NCBI GenBank assembly: GCA_034638255.1
Contig: JAWPGT010000013.1
Coordinates: 682,001 to 746,000, forward strand
Origin: Coprinus comatus
Lineage: Eukaryota > Basidiomycota > Agaricomycetes > Agaricales > Agaricaceae
Reading direction: 5' to 3'
DNA: 64,000 nt
Numbering within the stretch: the first letter of the stretch is position 1; each line of letters opens with the position of its first letter. The position numbers and the translations under genes are program-made. Below, piece after piece: positions 56,264-64,000 of the stretch. The notes under the pieces are model-generated. The model did not search any database. It worked only from the letters and a program-made list of their open reading frames with translations, and was not told the origin of the DNA.

Positions 56264-56932
56264 TGTTACAGTTTCATATTTATCATGACTAATCATTAGA
56301 ACTAATGATGGATGATAGTATACTTTTCTCTTACTCATTTCACATAGCCTTGGACTAGTAGTTTCTATGTGCTTCCACTTACCATTTCACTTATTGTTTC
56401 AGCAGTAGATGTTACAGTTTCATATTTATCATGACTAATCATTAGACCTAATGATGGACAATAGTGTACTTTCTCTTACTTGTTTCACATAGCCTTGGAC
56501 TAGTATTTTGTATAGCCTTGGACTAGTAGTTTCTACATGCTTCCACTTATTGTTTCAGCAGTAGATAGTTTCACCTCCCTGTCTCACATGTATCACACAC
56601 AGCCTACAACCTGTACTCGTAGTTGTATAAATACATGGACAGCAACAGAGATTAAGCTTCAGCTTAATACTCTAATGTCTAAGTCTTCCATTCTACTTCT
56701 TATCATTGTTCTGCCTCTACCTTGATAACCCTAGAACTCAGAGTCAACTCTAACTCCTGCACAAACAGCTTACTAGTAAGGAACACCTGTTATCTACAGT
56801 TTGAGTACTGTGGAGGTTGTCCCCTGAAAGTAGTCTCAGTAAGAGTAGATGTTCTCCTCCTATGAGCACCTTGAAGAGGTCCATTGTAGCATTGTCTATA
56901 CTGAAACAGAGGTATAGGCAAGAACTATAACA
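56264..56932 (+). mobile_element. LTR-A with duplicated head
   Basis: TGTTACAGTTTCATATTTAT at 56,264 recurs at 56,412, so the first 150 bp are present twice; it ends AGAACTATAACA. 669 bp against about 527 in other copies. Flanks CACTT and TTGTA do not match. Confidence 0.85.
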
Positions 56933-57476
56933 TTGTATTAAGCTACAACTCGACAAATCCCTAACCAGGATCTCTGTTATCATCTTCCTCCATGAACCTC
57001 TAACCCAGGTCTCTGCACTCATCACCCTCCCCAACCCAACTCTGTGCAAACTCCTAACCAGAGTCTCTGCAACCCTCTGCTTTTATTCCTTTGACAACCA
57101 CCTAACCTGCAACTGTCATTATTTGGAAAATTAGCACCAACCTTCATGCATAGGATCAAGATCTGGGCTGATAACATACCTTGCCATTGAGCAGGTCTAC
57201 CTTAAGCAAGTAGTGGCTGAGAACATACCCTCTTAAAGAAAAAGGGCTGCCTTTAGCAAGCAGCACCCCAAGTTTCCACAATTGCCTCCCACCGAATTTC
57301 CTCTTCCACTTCCTTGTCTTCCAGACAACCACCCGCTCCTCCTCCCATATCCAGAGACGCAAACAAACAAGAACTAGTTGATCTCTTTGACTCTGCTGTA
57401 TGAATCCCAGAGGTCAGCACAACCTTTGGAACTCCTTTAGTCAGGAGGTACCTTCCACCAGGAGTCAAACTTTCAA
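56933..57476. other. No gene seen
   Basis: Contains three loose repeats of CTAACCAGGATCTCTG-like sequence (56,960-57,085), probably the leader of the Ty3 element downstream. Confidence 0.4.
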
Positions 57477-58778
57477 ATGACCAACAAAGTTGCCTCACTG
57501 ATACCTGGAAATGATTTCAAGAACTCAATGAAGCAGGAAGTTCTCAAATCACAGCCGACATCCACTACATCTTCTGTTTCCTACTACCCTACAAATCCAC
57601 CTCTCTCCTTATCCAAATCAACACCTACAAACTATACTTGGCAGTTGATAGATTCTACCAACCAACAGTTGAAAACCCCAATCTTACAACTAATATTGAA
57701 GTCAACCACACACAAACTCTATTCTACAGCAATAAACTTGCAAACCTTAGAAATGCAGTCCACGACAAAATCATTGCTCTAGACCTATTCCCTACATCAT
57801 CACCTATCTGAACTCATCCTTCTACCAACCCCAATCCCTCATCACCCAACGACGCTTCTATCCACTCAAATTCACAAACCCACTCTCGTGTGCAATCACC
57901 TACACCCAGAAACCCAGCTCGTCCTCCTTCCAGAATGACCAACCAACCAAATGAAGAAAATTACAATGGAAAGTTTGATATCCCTATTGAAAAGTTTGAT
58001 GGAAAACCCATCCATTATGAGAATTGGAAAGATAGCATCATCCTCACCCTACAATTGAAACCCAAATACTTTCAAAATGGTGCTATTCAAACAGAACAAG
58101 CCATACCAGTTGTTCTCCAATTATTAACTCATGGGAGTTGTGGTCATTTTTGAAGGCAATACTTGAGTTCTCACAAAGGTGAAGAAGCTGGAACATACAG
58201 ATATGGAACATGGCATGATTTCATCACAAGTCTCAACCAAGCTTTCCAACCCCATGCTGACACTCGCAACAAGCTCAAGACTTATCACATGCTTCCTTGG
58301 CAAAATATGGAAGATCATGTTAATAATGTCAAGCAACTTCTTGACTTAGCTGGAATTGACAATGACACCTACAAAGTCAATTCATTTCATTCTACACTCC
58401 CTCCTAAAATCTGAGAAGCCATTGCTCTTCGCTATCCTCAACCAACTACATTTGATGAATGGACTACCATTGCCACCCAACTTGATCAAGCTATCCATCA
58501 GATCAACCACAAACCTCATCCTCCAAAAAGCTATCAGAAACATAACTTCAATATCTCCAAGCTACCACAAGGAGAACCAATGGAGATTGATGCTGCTGGA
58601 CGATATAATGATGATGAATATGAAGAAGTCAGAATCCCAGATTTTGACTCTTCTGATGAAGAAGAATCTGACAAAGGAAATGAAGCTGAATTAATTCTTG
58701 GAATGGTCCTCACAGAACGACAAAAGGAACATCATAGCCAAGGTGTCTGCTTCTCTTGTGGAAATGCTGGACATTTCT
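57477..58778 (+). pseudogene. Ty3-type gag ('gypsy-C'), broken
   Basis: Ser/Thr/Pro-rich start with frameshifts, then MTNQPNEENYNGKFDIPIEK, FDGKPIHYENWKDSIILTLQ, GTWHDFITSLNQAFQPHADT and QNMEDHVNNVKQLLDLAGID: a retrotransposon-gag core. A zinc knuckle begins CFSCGNAGHF and is cut by LTR-C at 58,779. In-frame TGA codons follow SCGHF and PPKI. Confidence 0.8.
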
Positions 58779-59405
58779 TGTTACGAGTCCACCCAAACCA
58801 CTGGCCCATACCACCACCACCGAGGAAGACTTGTTCGCCATCTTCCCTGAACTCATTCCCAATGATGACACCATCATGGATGACTCCGTCTCACGTATTA
58901 TTCCCCAGTGACATCACCATGACATCGCTATGACCTAATGTCAAACTAAGTATGAGACTCCACTTATGCTTAGAAGTCTGCATTTCCCCAGCTCCAGTAT
59001 TACTTATCTGTTTCGTCATTTTACTCCTGTTGACTAATCTTTCATTGTGTATGGAGTAAATAGTCCCCAACCCCGATGTCTCACCTACTCCTGTTGACAG
59101 TTCTAGCATTGTATATGGAGTAGATTATAAAGCGATGACAAGTAGTAAGGATATAATTAGTTAGTAGCTATTATTAGGTACATCCCTAGAATAGTATAAA
59201 TACTTGATGTATTAGATGATTAAAGCCTAAGCTTTAATCTCTTCTGTTGTATCCCTTATACATCTCTGTCTCCATACCTCTCGGTCACTAGGTTGAAAGG
59301 CCTTGAGATTGCAGCAGAGTGTTTATTGAACACACATTCCTACACAACTGCACTCTAGTGTTTAAGTTCCAGGAGTGTTCAGCTTAACGGTTCGTGGTCA
59401 TAACA
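58779..59405 (+). mobile_element. LTR-C, third copy
   Basis: TGTTACGAGTCCACCC..GGTCATAACA, 627 bp. Flanks TTTCT and CCTCT do not match, and the coding sequences on the two sides are on opposite strands, so it marks a recombination junction rather than a simple insertion. Confidence 0.88.
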
Positions 59406-60998
59406 CCTCTGTGGTTTTGTGTGCATGCAAGTAACACAACTTTTGCAGAATACCTTTACATCTTCCTGAATTCCCAGCCAAGTATAATCTCAATGGATAA
59501 GTTTGAGAGTCTTGTTCTGACCATAGTGTCCAGAAATTGGGTGATCATGATTATTCTGTAAAACCCATAATTGGAGATCATTAGCATTAGGCACATACAT
59601 ACAATCATCCAGGCACAAAAATCCAACTGAGTCTTTAGACCATCTTCCTTGGGGATTTGCTAGATGATCAGCAATAGATGTATTAGAAGTTAGAGAAGAA
59701 AGAATATCTGAATGAAGCTTTGAAATGTCCATAACAATTCTGGCTCATAGAACTGGAGTGAAAAGATAAGTAGCATGAAGAGAGGAAATTAGTTATTCTT
59801 CTGTGAAGATAGGTTGGAAATTATGTGGGTTAACATCCTTATACTGCACTCCCCCCTCTTTAGGATAGATGTCCCATCATCTAGTTAAAGCATCAGGATT
59901 TGTACCCAATCTTCTGGGACAGAATCAAATTACCAGATGAAATTGTGACAAGTATTCCCACCAATGTGCTTGTTGGCAAGTAAGGACTTTTGTTGTGCAG
60001 AAGTATTCTATATTTTTATGGTCAGTAACAACATCAATAGGAAGAGCTGACCCTTCTAAATAATGTCCCCAAATCTAGAATGCTTCAAAAATTGCCAAAA
60101 GTTCCTTGTTGTGAGTATCATAATTCAACTCTGCCACAGAAAAGGTGTGAGAGTGGAAAGCTACAGGATGAATTTCTGAGTCAGAAGTTACAATAGAAAG
60201 AATCGCTACCAATGCATAATCTGAAGCATCAGTTTCAATAATGATTTGTGCATTGGGAATCCAGTGGGTCAGTATGGGTGCAGTAGTAAAAGCTTTTTTC
60301 AAGGCAATAAAAGCTGCTCTTGCTTCATCACCAAAATTCCAAGCCACACTTTTCCAAGTGAGCTGGGTAAGTGGAACAACAAGGTCAGAATACCCAAAAA
60401 TAAATCTCTGATAAAAATTCGCAAATCCCAGGAAAGTGTTGGAATATGACGAAGACGTAAAGTACTGAGGTGAACACCTTAGCTGAGTGTAGGATGCCAC
60501 AAGCATTGTATTTGGGTGTAAGCGGACAAGGACTACAGGACTTGTACACGACATATATATACAACAAGTAATTCACATGTGATAACAGAAATAGACGACA
60601 TGAGAAATAGAACACATGTGATAATAAAAGATTGACAGATGGGAACAACATGAGGAGGACAGGTGACAAACAGTAGCACATGGATATCATAGAGAAGTGA
60701 TAACGGGAATCAGATCTGCGAGTTTACCCCAATAATAATTCGCTGACAGAAAGATTATACATCCTTCACCTTTTTCAGTTCAGGCCAATCCTGAATGATT
60801 TGAACTTTATTGTTAGCCATAGTGAGTCCACTGGAAGAAAGAACATAACTCAAATATTCCACAGAATTTGAATGAAACTTGCATTTGTCCACACAAGCAT
60901 ACAAACCATTTTTCCAAAGATATTTGAGGACTTCCTTGACATGTTTGCAATGTTGGGTGATATCGTCAGAATAGATGAGAATATTGTCCAAGTACACA
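59406..60998 (-). pseudogene. Ty3 pol fragment ('gypsy-D': RT end, RNase H, integrase zinc finger)
   Basis: From the right: VYLDNILIYSDDITQHCKHV (RT active site with YLDN for YLDD), FHSNSVEYLSYVLSSSGLTM, then after removal of solo LTR-F FLGFANFYQRFIFGYSDLVV, LTHWIPNAQIIIETDASDYA (RNase H, TDAS), VAFHSHTFSVAELNYDTHNK. Further left comes the integrase HHCC finger, HDHPISGHYGQNKTLKLIH and VFCKSCVTCMHTKPQR. A stop lies in KVKDV*SFLG. Cut at the left by LTR-C. Confidence 0.85.
60437..60748 (-). mobile_element. Solo LTR-F in gypsy-D
   Basis: 312 bp, TGTTGGAATATGACG..TCGCTGACA, TSD GAAAG (60,432-60,436; 60,749-60,753). Confidence 0.95.
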
Positions 60999-61927
60999 AT
61001 GGGGTGGAAAGATTTGGGAGTGGCATAAGAGGCCTTACCTGGCTTTGGAATGATCACAGAGACAGACTCCTTGAAGTGACGAGGCCAGTATCCCACTGAC
61101 ATGCAGGAATTAGCAAGATTGATCAGCACACTGTGACAGTCATCATCTGCAACAATGCACTTGAGATGGGACCATGTAACATGATCAGGACCAGGGGAAG
61201 AGTTAGAAGCACACCCGTCAAGTGCATCCTCTAGCTCCTGTTCAGAGAACAACTGCCAATTCCGACTAGGGAGATCAGGAAGTTCGTCCAAAACAGAGAC
61301 ATCTACAGCACGGTCAGAGGCTGCATTGTATGTGCCGTTGAGAGCATCCCATAGGTTGTCCAGATCGTGACACGGGTGGCCATTGTACTGAATAGCTTCA
61401 CATGCAGGGAGTTTGCGAGCCTGGACCCAGTTCATGAGATCCCAAGGACACTTGTTGGTAGTTGCAATTTCCTTGACCTTGCCATCAAAGAACTTGCGCT
61501 TAGCAGACCGTACAGTCTTGTGAAATGAGGAGTAACCCTCTGGAGTGCAATTGGCCCTGTAGGCGTGAAGTGTCTCACTGCATTGATCATCCCACCACGA
61601 CTTGGCAGCAGGTGAAATAAAGACCTCCTTTGCACTGGTGTCCCAGGCATCAGAGAAGGTTCGGGAGATAGCCGAAGCAAGCTCCTCCACCAGGTCAGGG
61701 GAAGTCAGAGGCCGGTCTTTCAACAGGCCAATCATCACCATTGACGTATTGACAAAGTTCTTCTCTTCATCAGACTTCTTTGGCAGAACCTTACGTCGGA
61801 CCCCAGTGCGAACAGGGTTGACAGGAAATGTCAGGGCCATCGGGATGTGATCCGAAGGTCCCTGGAGGTCGGGCCAGAGCTCTGGTCGAAGATTGAGACT
61901 TGTCAGGATTGCTCCAGGTAGTCCCAA
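60999..61927 (-). pseudogene. LINE ORF2 fragment (endonuclease end to RT start) fused to Ty3 RT
   Basis: From the right: LRPELWPDLQGPSDHIPMAL carries the SDH motif that ends an EEP endonuclease. A linker follows (AAKSWWDDQCSETLHAYRAN), then the start of a non-LTR RT: GCASNSSPGPDHVTWSHLKC, GYWPRHFKESVSVIIPKPGK and PKSFHPIV. At about 60,998 the frame passes without a break into the Ty3 RT (VYLDNILIYSDD). 310 codons are open. The right side is cut by LTR-H. Confidence 0.8.
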
Positions 61928-62143
61928 TGTCAGGAGTTGATGGAGTTGTAGCTTGTGATCACTTTTCTGATCATGTGGTGTTACTGCGTGATGTCACAGC
62001 TTGTAGAAGCGTCCTGCAGACACTTGGTGACCTTCTAGTCTCATACCATTGTCTGCAGTGTAACTCATTCATTTCTTAATCAATCACCTTTGTTCCTTCG
62101 TTAATCTACGTGTCCCGTTGTGCTCTACATTCCTGCGCTTACA
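61928..62143. mobile_element. LTR-H, second copy (without the KDZ insertion)
   Basis: TGTCAGGAGTTGATGG..CTGCGCTTACA, 216 bp. Shares GACATCACA-type, GTCCTGCAGACAC, CTTCTAGTCT and TGTCTGCAGTGT blocks with 48,367-53,223. No TSD; its flanks are LINE on the right-hand gene and Ty3 gag on the other. Confidence 0.75.
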
Positions 62144-63559
62144 GTTTTGACATATTTGAGGGTTCCTTTGGGGATAGTGTGTCTGACGATAGTCTCGTTC
62201 AGACTGAAGTATGTGGCTGGCTGCACAGGCAGCACCTTTCCATGCTTCATAAGTATCAGCTGGCATGGCTCTGATGGCATACATTCCAATTGTGGGTTCA
62301 AGACCCATTTTGAAGAGATGGATTTTGAGTGTGTCTTGTGTAATTTGTGCCTCAAGTGTGAGGGCTTTGAATTCTGTGATGTATTTGTGTATATTGCACA
62401 TTCCTTGTTTAAATTTGGTAATCTTGGCCATGGCATCTGAGACATGGGTGGATGAGTGGAAGCTGGTGTCCATATGTTATGGTTTCATATTTATCATGCT
62501 TAATCATTAGAACTAATGATGGATGATAGTGTACTTTCTCTTACTTGTTTTGTATTGCCTTGGGCTAGTGTTTCATATAGCCTCAGACTAGTAGTTTCTA
62601 CATGCTTCCACTTGTTGTTTCAGCAGTAGATAGTTTCACCTTCCTGTCTCACATGTATCACACATAGCCTACAACCTGTACCATAAGTTGTATAAATACA
62701 TGGACAGTGACAGAGATTAAGCTTCAGCTTAATACTCTTGTTTGTTCTCTATCTTGTTCATTCCCCTCTACTTGATAATCCTAGAACTCAGAGTCAGCTC
62801 TAACTCTTATATGAATGGCTTACTAGTAAGGAACACCTGTGATCTACAGTCTGAGTACTGTGGAGGTCATCCCCTGAAAGTAGTCTCAGTAAGAGTAGAC
62901 ATTCTCCTCCTATGAGCACCTTGAAGAGGTCCATCATAGCATCATCTATACTGAAACAGAGGTATAGGCAAGTTCATAACACCATAGCTGTGACAAATGC
63001 AGTGAAGGTTCCAAAGTTGAATGCTTTGGTGGTATCATCATATTTGCTTTCTGTAAATGCATGTGCCCATGTGGCTGCTGGTCCAACCATAAGGGAAAGA
63101 GTATACAAGATTTTTGTTTCACTGTCATGGAATCGGGCTTGGTCTGCTGCATAGTAGATTCCAATGTGTTGCTTCCAATGAATGACTGTAGGATGCTGTG
63201 TCTCCAGCAAATGGTGGGGGTACTGGGAGTTTGAGTGCTGGGACAGTGGTTGCATTGGGCATCTTTGGATTTGAGCTTGATGAGCTGTTTGTAGTAGGTG
63301 TGGAGGGATTTGGTGGAGCTGGGGGTAATGTCTGAGTATGTGGAGTTGTTGGATTGACAGGAGTTGGGATCCTTGGTGGGACTGGAGTTGGGATAGTAAC
63401 TTGAGGTCTTTGAGGAGTGATTGGCAGGGGGTCATTGTCTGAGTCTCTGTATTGTTGCTTTGAAGTTTCACTTGATTGTGAACTTTCTTGTTGTATAGGG
63501 CTAGGTTCTGAGAAAAGCTGAGGTTGGGGAGGTACAGGTGGTTGTGTATAAAATGACAA
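62144..63559 (-). pseudogene. Ty3-type gag ('gypsy-E'), broken
   Basis: The start at 63,559 reads MSFYTQPPVPPQPQLFSEPS; Pro/Thr/Ser-rich N-terminus. PVPPPFAGDTASYSHSLEAT begins the gag core, a frameshift follows, then GIYYAADQARFHDSETKILY and LSLMVGPAATWAHAFTESKY. After the solo LTR-A the frame continues STHVSDAMAKITKFKQGMCN, IHKYITEFKALTLEAQITQD and the beginning of a zinc knuckle, QICQNC, where LTR-H cuts it. Confidence 0.8.
62475..62981 (+). mobile_element. Solo LTR-A in gypsy-E gag
   Basis: 507 bp, TGTTATGGTTTCATATTTAT..AAGTTCATAACA, TSD CCATA (62,470-62,474; 62,982-62,986). Confidence 0.95.
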
Positions 63560-63610
63560 GGAGGAGTGTCTAGAGTCCTGTGATGTAGAGGCTTCGATGG
63601 GTCCTGGGAT

Positions 63611-63937
63611 ATGAGCTGGGAAGGGCTCAGTGGAAGGGGTTTCTCAGTAGTGAGATCTGCTTTGTTGGAGTTGATGGGTCCTCATTGTGAGGAACATCAT
63701 CATCTTCTCTGTGGTCTGTGTAAAGGTAATGCCAAAGCTCAGCCACCAATTGCTCCTACCACAGCTGGTGAGCCATGCCCACATGCTAATCACTGTATGA
63801 ATTGCAAAGGCAATCATGCTGCTAATGATCGCAAATGCCCATTCTGGGACAAGCACTTTGACTCTGACTGGATCAAGGCCCACTATCAGGAGGTAAGAGA
63901 TAAATGCTCTTGCTCCCATACACCCCATACTAAATGA
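63611..63937 (+). pseudogene. LINE ORF1 C-terminal part (zinc knuckles)
   Basis: HCEEHHHLLCGLCKGNAKAQ, GEPCPHANHCMNCKGNHAAN and DRKCPFWDKHFDSDWIKAHY, then QEVR, are the cysteine-rich end of ORF1 of Tad-like mushroom LINEs. The N-terminal part is missing. The stop TGA (63,935-63,937) overlaps the start of the next frame as ATGA. Confidence 0.75.
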
Positions 63938-64000
63938 TGAACCCAGGACAAAACCAAGTGAGGCCTGAGGAGGATATCAGTAGTATACAAATCATTACAT
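63934..64000 (+). CDS. LINE ORF2 start, partial
   Basis: ATGATGAACCCAGGAC.. opens MMNPGQNQVRPEEDISSIQI in the frame after ORF1 and runs off the window. The overlap ATGA with the ORF1 stop is the usual arrangement before the endonuclease/RT frame. Endonuclease motifs lie outside the window. Confidence 0.5.
   Translation, partial: MMNPGQNQVRPEEDISSIQIIT

Noticed and set aside
58774..59410. Target-site duplication for the LTR-C at 58,779
   Set aside because: TTTCT and CCTCT differ at two positions and the flanks are on opposite strands.

Overview
The window reads as nuclear DNA of a mushroom-forming basidiomycete (Agaricomycetes). The evidence is spliced genes with roughly 45-60 nt introns, TTAGGG-type telomere units, KDZ transposons with TET/JBP cargo, Tad-like LINEs and many Ty3 and Ty1/copia families typical of those fungi. 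The species cannot be named from sequence alone.

Region 1 (1-19,080) is euchromatic and gene-dense: the start of an STE20-type kinase, eIF2B gamma, eIF3c, a CLIP-170-like microtubule plus-end protein, ribosomal protein uS13/Rps18 and cytosolic (possibly also mitochondrial) alanyl-tRNA synthetase. Four of the five are translation genes. Several intergenic spaces carry a CACGTG E-box. Two head-to-tail non-autonomous Helitrons sit at 5.2-7.0 kb.

Region 2 (19,085-64,000) contains no recognisable host gene. It is a nest of transposons that can be dated by target-site duplications (TSDs). Letters A-I below name LTR families. An LTR-E (pieces at 20,115 and 55,602) was split by a minus-strand Ty3 element, gypsy-B (20,186-55,596, TSD TTTGT). 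Gypsy-B was then filled with copia elements, solo LTRs and two KDZ elements. KDZ-1 (25,623-43,818, at least 18 kb) carries a broken KDZ transposase, a TET/JBP-type 2OG-Fe(II) dioxygenase and several unknown cargo genes. KDZ-2 (48,791-52,968) is a protein-less derivative inside an LTR-H. It has an 8-bp TSD, and an uninterrupted relative of its target lies at 61.9 kb.

The most interesting signal is a non-coding module shared by both KDZ elements. In the same order and strand it holds a TATA box, a conserved block, two hairpins (one with a base-pair-preserving change) and a telomere-complementary CTAACCC run. It survives in KDZ-2, which has lost every protein gene.

Region 3 (56.1-64.0 kb) is further retroelement debris: a plus-strand Ty3 gag, a Ty3 pol fused in frame to a LINE reverse transcriptase, another Ty3 gag split by a solo LTR, and the start of a LINE. 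Most old elements are broken by TGA where arginine is expected, which is the footprint of CpG cytosine decay.
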